Source: a virus
Length of the DNA stretch: 54,230 bases
Reading direction: 5' to 3' (one strand)
IMG/VR virus record: IMGVR_UViG_3300023179_000138
Coordinates: 1-54,230 of that record
This document shows positions 26,443-35,869 of this stretch, piece after piece; within the stretch, counting starts at the first letter, position 1, and each line of letters begins with the position of its first letter. The notes under the pieces were generated by a model. It did not search any database. It was given only the letters and a program-made list of their open reading frames with translations, and was not told the origin of the DNA. The position numbers were made by a program, and so were the translations under genes.

Positions 26443-28984
26443 ATTGGCCTCCTTGTTTGATGGTTAGATCCAATGCAGCCTTCTCGCCGTCCTGCTTCAA
26501 CTTGGCGGCATCGCGGGTCAACCGGGCTGTCTCGATGCGCTCCTTCAACTCCTGATCGCCTGTAGCAATGGCAAGCTTGAGCTGTAGTTCTTCCATGGCG
26601 TGCTGCTGATCTGCCTGTAGCTTCTGCACGTCCAACTGCAAGCGGGCGGCCAGCTCTTTGTCCTTGAGGCCCATCTCGGCTTGGTCTCGCTGGGTACGAC
26701 GCTGGGTCTCGGCCATGCTGGTCTGCAGCAGGACCTGACCGTCCGGCGTCATCTCGGGCTTCGGCTTGAACTGCTCTATGGTCTGAACCATCTGCTGGAT
26801 GACCGGCATGATGCCCGCAAGGGTTTGTTCGGCATCCATTTCCACATGTTGAGACGCAGCACCAAACAGCTTGTCAATGTCTTTTGGATCTTCCATCTCT
26901 TCGTACTCATCAACCTTGCGGCCCAGAGCCTGCTCAACGTAGCCATTCATGCGGTTCAGGTACCACAGGGTAATGTGCTGCTTGATGTGCTCCATGGCCT
27001 TCGGCAGGAATGACGGCGCCACCATTGGGTTACCACCGAATACGGGGTTCTTGGCGTAGTCCAGATGCACTTGAATGTGCCCAAGATGGTCTTGCTCGGG
27101 GAAGGCATAGGCAGACTGGCCAATAGTCATAGCGACGTTCTCATCGGCCGCATTTATTTTCTCCGGCGCAGGGGTATCGACCATCAATTCATTGACGCTC
27201 GGCACCTTAATCTGCTTCATGAAACGCTCAATCACCGCTTTCTGGTTAAAGAGCTGCGGGTAGTCCTTCATCACGGCCATAACGGCCTGCGTTTGGGCCA
27301 TCCGCTGCGTTTCAGAGAAGATATGCGGGTCAGAGACCGGGATAACGTCCGTCACACGCGCAAAATCCTCGCGCTCAACGTCCAAATCCTCCACAACCTC
27401 GCCGCGGCGCATGTCATCGAGGTACCAACGGTTGATTCGGCTCAAAACCTTGAGCACGCGGCCCTGAGACTCATGCAATCGGGCGTGAATGGCCGAGAAA
27501 ACAGCCGCGCCCTGCTCAATCATCGCCTGAGTGGTGCCTACAGGCGCATTTGAGGTGACATCAGCAATCTTTTCTTCAGCTGTGGTCACCACACCCTTGG
27601 CTGCTTCGGTCAACCAGCCCAAAAGGTCATACAGAACCGGGCTCGGCGGATTGAAAGGCATCGGCATCGCAATCTTGCGCACATCATCGACGCCCGGGGC
27701 ACCTTCAATCTCGGCAACCTGCGTTACTTCAACCTGTTGAGACTGCCCGGAAATCTTTGCGCCCTTGAGCTTGAGCATTGTGGCGGCATTATTGATATGA
27801 GCACTATCAAGCAGAGCCCGCAGAGCGCCAGTAAGGGCAGCACTAAGGCCGCCAATAAGATGCGGAAGACCAACAGCATAGGCACCTCGCCATGGAATGA
27901 ACTTGAACTCAATGATCCAGTCAAGTTTAGTGAAGGTTTCGTCGCCCTCTTCCCAGTTGCGATACAAACCCAGCACCTGAGAGTCCAGCTCGTCAATCAT
28001 CAGGATGTACGGCGCTGATTCGCCTTTGGTGTACGGGTCGTCGTCCAGCTCTAACCATGTATAGACGTGGTACACACGCCGCAGGCCGTCCTCGTTGTCA
28101 TTGGAGTTGCGCCCTTCAATCTTGTCCGTGGCCTTTTGCGGGCCAGTCGGGTCAGGATCCATAGTTGCGCGGATGTAAGACACGTCACGGTAGAGCCCGG
28201 CGTCGATTCGGCGCTTGAACTCGTAGTCGGAGATGTCATCCACCTCGGTAACGCGCTGTGCGGTGTAGAAGTTACCGGCCGAAAACGGCAGCAGGACGTT
28301 ATCAATCGGCAGAAACTGCGCACAGGGACGGCGTTTCTTCTCGTCGTACCAAAGCTTGAGGTACTGAGAGCCACCGAGAGGCAGTTGGGTGAGCATTTGC
28401 TCCTGCTCGTCGCGGAACTCTTCAATTTGTTCCGTCAGCTGCCAGTTCATAAAGTCCGATTTGCGCTCGGCGATCGCCACTTTGTCCTTGTCTACGTCAC
28501 CAAGGATCTTGGTGCGGGTAGGACCATCGGGCGGGAACAGCTCTTTGATGGCTCGAGAGGCAAAATCCACGCAAGCCTCGGCCATAACAGGGTGGACAAC
28601 CTTGCTAGCACCGTTGAAGTTAGCGCCACCGGGGGCGTCATTACCCAAACCAGTGCGTCGGATGCCCTCTTCATACTGCTTGTCGCGCTGTTTGCGGGCC
28701 TCTTTGTCCTTCTCGGCGTACTCGATGTAGCGCAGAGCCAGACTATCGACTGACATGTAGTCCAGACGGTCTGAATCGGCGAGGTTTTCGTAGAAGTCAG
28801 GCTCATCAAGCGGGCCCTTGATGTCCATGTGGACCATTACCGAACCATCAGGCAGCTCTTCAAGCTCCGAATCGTCAATCGGCTCTTCTACTTCCATGCC
28901 TTGTTTGCCCTCGTCTTGGGCGTCAGCAGGCTGGCCACCAATGAATCGGCCGTATTCTTGGTCAATCGGGAACTCTTCAGCCAT
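26429..28984 (-). CDS. Portal protein, 851 aa
   Basis: This large podovirus-type portal has an acidic N-terminus, a VVHPVMAEACVDFASRAIKE segment near residue 130, and a central region FIPWRGAYAVGLPHLIGGLS..LLDSAHINNAATML. The second half is long and helical, ending in a Gln/Lys/Glu-rich barrel-like coiled coil. It forms the dodecameric ring through which DNA enters and leaves the head. An AGAGG site precedes the ATG. It lies downstream of TerL but is separated from it by two large unknown genes. The family is assigned from recalled segments and length. Confidence 0.75.
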   Translation of the reverse strand: MAEEFPIDQEYGRFIGGQPADAQDEGKQGMEVEEPIDDSELEELPDGSVMVHMDIKGPLDEPDFYENLADSDRLDYMSVDSLALRYIEYAEKDKEARKQRDKQYEEGIRRTGLGNDAPGGANFNGASKVVHPVMAEACVDFASRAIKELFPPDGPTRTKILGDVDKDKVAIAERKSDFMNWQLTEQIEEFRDEQEQMLTQLPLGGSQYLKLWYDEKKRRPCAQFLPIDNVLLPFSAGNFYTAQRVTEVDDISDYEFKRRIDAGLYRDVSYIRATMDPDPTGPQKATDKIEGRNSNDNEDGLRRVYHVYTWLELDDDPYTKGESAPYILMIDELDSQVLGLYRNWEEGDETFTKLDWIIEFKFIPWRGAYAVGLPHLIGGLSAALTGALRALLDSAHINNAATMLKLKGAKISGQSQQVEVTQVAEIEGAPGVDDVRKIAMPMPFNPPSPVLYDLLGWLTEAAKGVVTTAEEKIADVTSNAPVGTTQAMIEQGAAVFSAIHARLHESQGRVLKVLSRINRWYLDDMRRGEVVEDLDVEREDFARVTDVIPVSDPHIFSETQRMAQTQAVMAVMKDYPQLFNQKAVIERFMKQIKVPSVNELMVDTPAPEKINAADENVAMTIGQSAYAFPEQDHLGHIQVHLDYAKNPVFGGNPMVAPSFLPKAMEHIKQHITLWYLNRMNGYVEQALGRKVDEYEEMEDPKDIDKLFGAASQHVEMDAEQTLAGIMPVIQQMVQTIEQFKPKPEMTPDGQVLLQTSMAETQRRTQRDQAEMGLKDKELAARLQLDVQKLQADQQHAMEELQLKLAIATGDQELKERIETARLTRDAAKLKQDGEKAALDLTIKQGGQYGYE

Positions 28985-28986
28985 GA

Positions 28987-30147
28987 CTACCTCTTTTTGC
29001 CTTTAGTAGGGCTCTTTGTTATGGCGCCACCGCGTTTCTTACCGAACCGGCCCTCGCCACGGATGATCATTGACAGGGCCTCTTCAGGAGAAACGCCCAT
29101 TCTGTATGCAGCCATTGCGGCTTGATCTGCCAGCAGCTCCAGCTTCGGAGCACCAATTGGGGTTGTTACCCCGGTCTGCGGACTGAACAGGCCCCATGCT
29201 CGAGCCTGAGCGGGCACGGACTCTAGTCCAACTTCAGCAGCGACTTTGTCTCGCCACCACGGAGCCAGCAAAGACATCTCAGCGTTGCTAACGCTAGCGC
29301 CCGGGACAACCTCTTTGCCCTTTATAAACTTTGGATTGCGGGTGTCAGCCAGACCAACGGCTCGGCTCCAGTGCGCATCACCCACCGGGGTTCTGGTTTG
29401 GAAGCCAGTCTCAGGTACGCCAGATGCCTCGATGTACATAGGCACCTTGGGCGACTTCATCTGCATCTCGCCGGTCTCAATAAACTGCTGCATTGGCGTT
29501 GCTTGGGCGGTCTTGTGGTACGCATGCCCCGGCACCGTGAGCAGGTCTTCAGGGAAGTTTGGACCGCGCTTGTGAGCGGGCACACCGGCATACTTAACAA
29601 ACTCTGGGAACCGATCTTGCTTGAGCAAGTAGTACGCGGCGGATCCACGCGGAATCTCGGTCATCACTTCAGAGCCCGGGCTTGCCATACCCATCAGGGT
29701 ATTCATCAGCGGATACTCTTGTTGGGCTCGTTCTGGTCCAAGCTCTGCCACCATCTTTTGGTAGAACGGGTCCATGACGTACCAAGGATCCATGCCTTGC
29801 ACCAAAGCCGGGTAGTTCTCCGCCTCTGACAAGGCATCAATCATTCGCTGGCGGTTGCGCGGGTTCATCACCTTTGCTGCAGAGGCGGCGCCTCTCGGTT
29901 TATTAGCAGCACCCGGCAACGCGCCGGGGAGGTTGCCCTCTCGGTCTTTGGCCATCTCGTACAAGTCTGCACGGGTAACGCCAAACAGGCGCTTGAGCAT
30001 TGGGGACTCGGGGGCCACTTGCGCAGCAGCCTGTGCAGCCAATTCATCAGGGCGCTTGTAAATGCCCGGGAATGCGATGCGCTGCGGCTCTTTAACAGTC
30101 TGCAGGCGTTTGGCCAGCTTGGCCATTTCAGTTAACGGGCTAGCCAT
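28987..30147 (-). CDS. Unknown late protein, 386 aa
   Basis: This soluble protein has segments such as GMDPWYVMDPFYQKMVAELG, RGSAAYYLLKQDRFPEFVKY and AQARAWGLFSPQTGVTTPIG, and a basic end containing GKKRGG, a version of the KKGG motif found elsewhere in this genome. It lies between the 1169-aa polyvalent protein and the portal with a good AGGAG site. No catalytic motif was identified. Because it pairs with a likely ejected protein, it may also enter the host or be carried in the head. Confidence 0.6.
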   Translation of the reverse strand: MASPLTEMAKLAKRLQTVKEPQRIAFPGIYKRPDELAAQAAAQVAPESPMLKRLFGVTRADLYEMAKDREGNLPGALPGAANKPRGAASAAKVMNPRNRQRMIDALSEAENYPALVQGMDPWYVMDPFYQKMVAELGPERAQQEYPLMNTLMGMASPGSEVMTEIPRGSAAYYLLKQDRFPEFVKYAGVPAHKRGPNFPEDLLTVPGHAYHKTAQATPMQQFIETGEMQMKSPKVPMYIEASGVPETGFQTRTPVGDAHWSRAVGLADTRNPKFIKGKEVVPGASVSNAEMSLLAPWWRDKVAAEVGLESVPAQARAWGLFSPQTGVTTPIGAPKLELLADQAAMAAYRMGVSPEEALSMIIRGEGRFGKKRGGAITKSPTKGKKR

Positions 30148-30155
30148 GATGGCTC

Positions 30156-33100
30156 CTAATGTGCGAGAGAGAGTGCGCCAAGTTTAACGCGGCCACCACG
30201 TTTCATGCCGCCCTCACCAAAGTGTTGGTCGGGCTTGAATTCGCCTGTACGTTTAATGCGATCTAATTCGCTTTGAGTGATGTAGCGCGGAGTATTGTCT
30301 GGCACAAATGCTGGCCTTGCGCCATACCCACCCCTTACATCAATCAATCCTGCGTTTGCCAAATCGCCCTCAACTTTATAGTTACCCTCGCGGATGAACC
30401 GCTGGATCATCGGCTGGTAGTCGTCTTTAGGTGCAGCATTCTGTTTGCCCTTGATTTGGGTGATTACTCCTTTTTGTGCTTTACGAGCCTCTTGAAACTC
30501 CGGCAAGTTACGAACAAAATTTGCAATCCTATCAAGACTTGCGCCAGTGGGCATTTGCGCAAGAATGTTTGTTGCTTGCTCTTCTGGCAAATTGAATAGC
30601 CAATCCCTTGGGTTTAAATCCGGCTTGCCTACCTCAATCGTCACATGCGGGTTGTTCTTGGCGTCACGCAACGAAAAGACCTGAGCATCACCGCCCTTAA
30701 TAGCATCCCAGCCACCATGCCCATAGGTGCTGTGCCCAGAGTTACCGGAGACATCAATCCAGTCTTCAGAGCCCTTGCGGGGCTCGTAGCCACGCACCGA
30801 GTGACCCATGCGGTCAGACTCTTTGGCAAACTGACCGGGCTTGTCTAGCTGGACCATCTTGTAGCCGTCTTCAAATTCTTTGGCGATGGTCATGCCCTTC
30901 ATCTCTTCGGCCGATGCCTTGGCCATAGCAGCAGCACGCTCGATGTCGTATTCAGACGTGCGGCGTACAGCCTGCTCCATTGACATCTTGGACAACTGTT
31001 CAGGACGAAGACGACCCGTAACCATGTCCTCTCTCAGCACGTCAATGATGTGATCAACGCCCAGCGTCTCGCCCAAATCTCCGCGGTTGCGCATGCGATA
31101 CACCATCTCATCCGGGTTAAGTTTTTCAAGCCATGGGTTTTTCTCTCGGATAGATTGCACTATCGCAGGCGCCGAGCCCCAGTCCCATGCGCGTGACTTT
31201 TCTTCTAGCGTTTCTGGTTGACCCGGAACGCGGTTGCCACGAATGTTCTGATCCATTGCCATGCGCTGGTCAAAGATCTTTCGCATAGCCTCCGGGTCAC
31301 GTAGCGTGCCGGCATTGATGCTAGCGATCTGCGCGTCAGTCAGATTCTCCCACATGCGCCCAAGGTCAGTGGTCGCAGTGCCAAGCGCCGGGAAGCCAGC
31401 AATTTCTCTGGCTCTAGATACATCACTCATAAGCGGCACATCACGATAAGGCATGTGCAGCACACCCTCTTCCGCCAACTTTAAGACCGGATCATCGGGA
31501 GTGCCCATTTGCTTGCGCAGGTAGTTCTGCAGGTTTGAGTCAATCCAGTTATTGACCGCGGCGTGCCGCTCTGCACCCTCTAACACTGCCCTTGATGTTT
31601 CCATAAGGCGTCGATTAGTCTCTGTCGGCTCCGCTTCATATGCCCGACGATGGGCATCTGTTATGTCACGCTTTCTCTGGATGCTTTCAGGATTCATATT
31701 GATTGCATCATCCCGAGCGCGGAATTCACCAACAGACTTGGGACCACGAGAACCACTTAGCCACTGCCCACCTACAGGCTTGATAGCATATGCAGGTCCT
31801 TGGATAAGGCCAGACTCCATTCCAGACTCCAGAGCCCCGCGCAAAGCCTCTTGTGCAGCCGGAGCCGTATCCTTTGCCAGTTGTCCAACCTTCTTTGCCG
31901 CAGATGGCGCAAAAGGTGACGCCAGAGCCAGACCAGTCTCCAACAGCGGGCGCTCTTGCTTAGTAAAGCCGTAGTCCTTCATCAGCTTCTGGACATGCGC
32001 AGAGCCACCGATGGGCATCTCTGACCCCAGACCGAAAGGCTCCAGCCCCATGTTGACCAGATCAATCGCACCGCTCACCGGGTTGTTGGCAATCAGCCCG
32101 CGGTTAACGAGGTCCGTTACGGCGTTGGGATCACCTAGGGTCTTTACTTCCTTCTTGCCCTGCTTAACGCCCTCCTGCAGCAGAGTGCGGAGCTTGTCTT
32201 TGGCGCTCATCTCGGGGGCAGGCGTTCTCATAGCACGCGCTACAGTCACCTCTTCCGGCGTGACCTTGTACGGTGCGGGAATGTCTACCTTGCCAAACTG
32301 GTTCTCTCGCATCCAGTTCTGCAGGGCGTCAGGATCTTTTTTGTCGTAGGCGAACGTCAGGGGCAGGCCGTTGGCTGCGTGGACTTCACCGCCGCGGGCG
32401 TAGGGCTGGTAATCCCTTTGCATAAGTTGCCGATCATACGGTACGTAGTTGTCGTAGTCCTGATCCTGCGGATGCGTAGCCAGTCTTTCTTCCGGCGTCA
32501 TCTGGCGGCGGGCCTCAACAGCTCGAGCCTCTGCTTCCCCAGCCATGCGGCTATAAAGTTCGCCTGCGCGACCGGAGAATTCTTTGCTGGCTTCTGCTGT
32601 TGCATCTTTTGGCGACATGCCTTGAGCCTGCAATTCTCGGATTCTTGCTCCTACCATCAGATTCAAAGCATCTCGCGGACTGCTGCCGCCCTCAAAACCC
32701 TCAATGTCTTGAATGACGTGCTGCAGTTCATGGACCATCGTGTCTTCAGGCTTAATCTTGGCATTGGGGCTTTCAGACAGTCTGGAAAGGCCGATTGTGC
32801 GACCGCTGGGGCCCATAACCACTTCGCCATACACGCCCTTCCCAAGATCATTGCCACGGCGAACCATTACGTCATCCCCAATGTTTGGGTACGCCTTGTA
32901 CAACTCCGGATGTTCCATAACCAATCGCAACGGATAGCCGGTATACGACGGGTCAGCCCGCAACAAATCAATATCCGTCTCCAATTCCAACCTTCGCGGC
33001 CGCAGTTCAGCCCGAGCTGCGCTCAACTCCCGCGGGAACAGATCGCGCTGGCCGGTTTTATTGAATCTCATCGCCGACTCGAGCGCAGACAATTCAATCC

Positions 33101-33665
33101 GCTTTTGTTGCGCCATCGCATCCAACTCTGCCTGACTACGCAAACGCATGTTTTTGTCGCTGATCTCTTGGCGAAGCGCGCTGTCCGCACCAAAGTGAGT
33201 TCCGGTTTTACCGTGCGCCTTATTCCAGTCCTCGCCCTCGTCAACCAAACGATTGAATTCATCCGCTGCAGCCTTATTCCAAGTCTTTGCCTTGGGGCCA
33301 ATGAAGATGCCAGCCAATGCGGGAATAGCCTTCCCGCCCAGTGCAGCAGCACCCTTTAGTAGTGGGCCGCCGGCGACATCCATGCCTGCTTGCAGAGCAG
33401 CAGAGCCATAGTCGCCCTGCATCGCGGACTTACCGGCGCCGACAAAAGGGATGAAGTCAGCCGCAGTGCTCAGAGCCTCTTCAGCCTTCTTAGCGCCCGG
33501 GGCCTTGCGCATCTCCACCTTGCCGGTGTCAGCGGCAGCAAAGGCATCGCTCTTAGCGCGACCGCCACGTTTCATACGCTCTTCAATTAGCGCACGCAGC
33601 TCTGGGTTCTGAATCGCCGGCGGGCCACCTAGTAATTCATCGAGCTTTTTGCGTTTGTCGTCCAC
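30156..33665 (-). CDS. Polyvalent protein with HELQH zincin-like motif and PcfJ-like region, 1169 aa
   Basis: A MVHELQHVIQDIEGFEGG segment (HELQH at 312-316) is a metalloprotease-like motif seen in large polyvalent proteins. A later region, about residues 950-1010 (MGHSVRGYEPRKG, then SLRDAKNNPHVTIEVG), matches the pattern of PcfJ-like domains. KRGG or ARGG motifs occur near both ends and at about residue 415. The start is a GTG at 33665 with a weak site, 35 bases after TerL. Polyvalent proteins combine domains thought to act in the host after ejection. Its position just before the portal gene fits a packaged protein. Biochemical activity is inferred only. Confidence 0.7.
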   Translation of the reverse strand: MDDKRKKLDELLGGPPAIQNPELRALIEERMKRGGRAKSDAFAAADTGKVEMRKAPGAKKAEEALSTAADFIPFVGAGKSAMQGDYGSAALQAGMDVAGGPLLKGAAALGGKAIPALAGIFIGPKAKTWNKAAADEFNRLVDEGEDWNKAHGKTGTHFGADSALRQEISDKNMRLRSQAELDAMAQQKRIELSALESAMRFNKTGQRDLFPRELSAARAELRPRRLELETDIDLLRADPSYTGYPLRLVMEHPELYKAYPNIGDDVMVRRGNDLGKGVYGEVVMGPSGRTIGLSRLSESPNAKIKPEDTMVHELQHVIQDIEGFEGGSSPRDALNLMVGARIRELQAQGMSPKDATAEASKEFSGRAGELYSRMAGEAEARAVEARRQMTPEERLATHPQDQDYDNYVPYDRQLMQRDYQPYARGGEVHAANGLPLTFAYDKKDPDALQNWMRENQFGKVDIPAPYKVTPEEVTVARAMRTPAPEMSAKDKLRTLLQEGVKQGKKEVKTLGDPNAVTDLVNRGLIANNPVSGAIDLVNMGLEPFGLGSEMPIGGSAHVQKLMKDYGFTKQERPLLETGLALASPFAPSAAKKVGQLAKDTAPAAQEALRGALESGMESGLIQGPAYAIKPVGGQWLSGSRGPKSVGEFRARDDAINMNPESIQRKRDITDAHRRAYEAEPTETNRRLMETSRAVLEGAERHAAVNNWIDSNLQNYLRKQMGTPDDPVLKLAEEGVLHMPYRDVPLMSDVSRAREIAGFPALGTATTDLGRMWENLTDAQIASINAGTLRDPEAMRKIFDQRMAMDQNIRGNRVPGQPETLEEKSRAWDWGSAPAIVQSIREKNPWLEKLNPDEMVYRMRNRGDLGETLGVDHIIDVLREDMVTGRLRPEQLSKMSMEQAVRRTSEYDIERAAAMAKASAEEMKGMTIAKEFEDGYKMVQLDKPGQFAKESDRMGHSVRGYEPRKGSEDWIDVSGNSGHSTYGHGGWDAIKGGDAQVFSLRDAKNNPHVTIEVGKPDLNPRDWLFNLPEEQATNILAQMPTGASLDRIANFVRNLPEFQEARKAQKGVITQIKGKQNAAPKDDYQPMIQRFIREGNYKVEGDLANAGLIDVRGGYGARPAFVPDNTPRYITQSELDRIKRTGEFKPDQHFGEGGMKRGGRVKLGALSLAH

Positions 33666-33700
33666 GTTAATGCCCCAGAGTTTTTCCGAATGATAAGGGA

Positions 33701-35113
33701 TTAGACCGCATAGGGATTCTGCCGCTTGGGCATCCCTGAATCAGCATAATCGTCATCATCCCAATCATCTGCCGGCGGAGGATCTATATCAAGCCATCCT
33801 GCATCTCGTAAGAATCGCAGGGCCTGAGTACAGGCATCGACGTAGTCATCATGCGTGCAGTCAGGGAACGAACAGATCTGGCTGACAAACCCTTCCGCCC
33901 AGTCCCTGACGTAGCCGGGCCTCTGTGAGCTCTCAGGGATCCATACACGCCCTCGAGCGATGATGTTGGACACGATGTTCAGGCGCTGCATCTTGTCGGC
34001 TCTGCCGGGGTTGTAGGCCCTCACAGGCAGGTGCGCACGCTGCAAGTCTTGGATCAGCGAGATGCCAGCAGACTTGTCCTCGACCAGTATCAGGTCTACC
34101 CGCTTGCGCTCTTTGCCTTCACCGAAGACGGTCTCGTACTCGTCAATAACCTTGGGTCGCAGGTCAGGGTATTGCAGGCGGTCTTGCCAGCAGTCGATGA
34201 CCATGGCGGACATTGGACCATCCAGCGGCTTGAACACGCCGAAGGTGATGCAGGCGGTCGGATCGTTCTGTACCTTTTCGCTGGTGGCCACGTCATAGGA
34301 CTGGACGATGTACTCGAACTTGGGAAACTCTTTGCCCGAGGGCCAGAGCTTGAACATGTCACGCTTAACGATGCCCGACTCTTCGGGGTCAAGAATCTCA
34401 GCGTAGATTTCCTGCCGGCCAATCTTGGTGCCCTCATACTGCAGGATCTGCTTTTGAAAGCTAGGCGCTAGGTTGGCGATGTTGTCATAGGTCGATGCGG
34501 TGGTCAGGACTACATCGTCGCCCTCTCGAGACACCAGATCGACAATCAGGTCTTTCGGCCGCGGCGTGGTGGTGGCGACTATCCGCGTCTTGTTACCCAG
34601 ACGCACGCCGAACATGATCTGGTCCCACGCGTCCTGCAGGTAGTCCCATGCGGCCAGCTCGTCTAGCCATGCACCGTGATACTGGCCACCCCGGAAACGC
34701 TCGGGCTCACTGGCGGGGATGCCCTTGATCAGGGATCCATTGGTGAGCTTCAGCTCGTGGTATGCGCGGTTGTAGTCGGCGACCAGCTCTTTGGGTATGA
34801 CGTTGATCAGACCGGAGTCACCCTCATAGCAGGTGGCACGCACGTCAGCAGATGTAGGAGCCGCTACAAGCCAGCGGGTGCCGGGCTCTGTCCATGCCCA
34901 CCAACCAACCTGTTCGGCCGCGGTTCTGGTCTTGCCTGCACCACGTCCAGCAAGCAGCAGCCAGATGGTCCACCAGTCACCGATTGGGACTACTTGGTGC
35001 TTGTGAGCCTTTGAGAGCCACTCAGCACGCCACGCCCATGCGGCCTGCTGCTCTGGTGTCAGAGCCTTGAACTTAGCCCGGACTTCTGGATCTCGAAGAA
35101 GCTCAACGCTCAC
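33701..35113 (-). CDS. terL: Terminase large subunit, 470 aa
   Basis: The ATPase has Walker A AGRGAGKT (55-62) and Walker B AWLDE (148-152). The nuclease part shows QSYDVA (Asp274), LILVEDKSAG (Glu345/Asp346) and THDDYVDA (Asp422/Asp423), the expected acidic cluster of RNase H-fold terminase nucleases. It drives DNA into the prohead through the portal and cuts it. The start is a GTG overlapping the stop of the 56-aa gene (GTGA). The length is normal for the family. Confidence 0.95.
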   Translation of the reverse strand: MSVELLRDPEVRAKFKALTPEQQAAWAWRAEWLSKAHKHQVVPIGDWWTIWLLLAGRGAGKTRTAAEQVGWWAWTEPGTRWLVAAPTSADVRATCYEGDSGLINVIPKELVADYNRAYHELKLTNGSLIKGIPASEPERFRGGQYHGAWLDELAAWDYLQDAWDQIMFGVRLGNKTRIVATTTPRPKDLIVDLVSREGDDVVLTTASTYDNIANLAPSFQKQILQYEGTKIGRQEIYAEILDPEESGIVKRDMFKLWPSGKEFPKFEYIVQSYDVATSEKVQNDPTACITFGVFKPLDGPMSAMVIDCWQDRLQYPDLRPKVIDEYETVFGEGKERKRVDLILVEDKSAGISLIQDLQRAHLPVRAYNPGRADKMQRLNIVSNIIARGRVWIPESSQRPGYVRDWAEGFVSQICSFPDCTHDDYVDACTQALRFLRDAGWLDIDPPPADDWDDDDYADSGMPKRQNPYAV

Positions 35114-35280
35114 TCAGGATCTTCTTCCGGTTCCGGCTTTGCTTGCGGCGGCATCTGGGCTTCAGCCTCCTGCTTGATGCGCATAGCCAGCGGCCAGACG
35201 TTATGCCCGGTGGGCAGAGCACTCAGGCCATTCAGGATTGCGTTAACTTCTTCGACGGTAAAGGTCAGGTTGATGCTCAT
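35110..35280 (-). CDS. Small protein between terminase subunits, 56 aa
   Basis: The ORF MSINLTFTVEEVNAILNGLS continues to LPTGHNVWPLAMRIKQEAE and an acidic-proline tail. GAGGAG precedes the ATG, which overlaps the TerS stop (ATGA). Its own stop overlaps TerL. Short proteins with this EEVNxILxGL...LPTGxNVxPL...I..EA pattern are frequent in podophage packaging modules. A packaging accessory role is possible but unproven. Confidence 0.75.
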   Translation of the reverse strand: MSINLTFTVEEVNAILNGLSALPTGHNVWPLAMRIKQEAEAQMPPQAKPEPEEDPE

Positions 35281-35780
35281 GGGTTCTCCTCATTGGCGTT
35301 AACTTGTTTGGCCAGCTCCATATTTGTCAGGATCCGGTCAAACAGATCTTTGGCGTCTACGTCTACCTTCAGGGGGTTGTCGGCGTCACCAGCAAGAGTT
35401 GTGCGATCGCCGTACTTCTTGGGCTTCAGTTTTGATGCAACCCATTTGCGGGCGTCTACTCGGTTCTTCTGCCAAGTAACCCAGCCAGAATCAACTCGGG
35501 CAATACCCTTATCATCAACGATCTGAATCGGGTCTTGGTCGGCCAGAGCAATAATCTCATCGGCCAGAGTTTCAGCCTGCTCTTCCCTTGCTTTCGCGTA
35601 TTGTTCCGAAAAAGTAGGGTCTTTCATCATCCACACATACACAGTACTGATAACAGGCATGTGGGCGTCTCTGGTGATTTGACGCAATGATTCACCACTA
35701 GAGATTCGCTCGAGGATTTCTGTTGCCAGCTCATTCGTAAACTTGGACGGGCGTCCAGCACGTTTCTTGGTAGGTTCCAT
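35277..35780 (-). CDS. terS: Terminase small subunit, 167 aa
   Basis: The N-terminal part (KRAGRPSKFTNELATEILER, then GESLRQITRDAHMP and TVYVWMMKD) is a helix-turn-helix of the type that binds the packaging site in small terminases. It is followed by a helical oligomerisation region and a C-terminal tail. I chose the ATG at 35780 because GGAGG lies seven bases upstream. A longer frame starts at 35798. It is the first gene of the late operon, followed directly by the 56-aa gene and TerL. Confidence 0.85.
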   Translation of the reverse strand: MEPTKKRAGRPSKFTNELATEILERISSGESLRQITRDAHMPVISTVYVWMMKDPTFSEQYAKAREEQAETLADEIIALADQDPIQIVDDKGIARVDSGWVTWQKNRVDARKWVASKLKPKKYGDRTTLAGDADNPLKVDVDAKDLFDRILTNMELAKQVNANEENP

Positions 35781-35803
35781 TTGGCACCTCCGTGACAAGA
35801 TAG

Positions 35804-35833
35804 CTGATTGTATCAGTTACACATAAACAACAA
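35804..35833 (-). promoter_or_regulatory. Candidate late promoter with palindromic operator
   Basis: On the minus strand a TACAAT -10 element lies inside the palindrome CTGATACAATCAG (35804-35816). A TTGTTG lies 15 bp upstream (35828-35833), overlapping the previous terminator. It sits 24 bp before the TerS start and is the only promoter-like sequence seen at the head of the late operon. The palindrome over the -10 suggests an operator. The spacer is shorter than ideal. Confidence 0.35.
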
Positions 35834-35850
35834 GAGCCCCGAAGGGCTCT
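35833..35850 (-). terminator. Terminator at the end of the leftward early genes
   Basis: On the minus strand AGAGCCC-TTCG-GGGCTCT forms a 7-bp hairpin followed by TGTTGTTTATG, about 20 bp after the stop of the 104-aa gene. It separates early leftward genes from the late operon. Confidence 0.75.
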
Positions 35851-35869
35851 GTCTAGATTGGCTAACTTA

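Noticed and set aside
32379-33359. 326-codon plus-strand frame
   Set aside because: It is antisense to the 1169-aa polyvalent gene, which has recognisable motifs. The plus frame has no domain.
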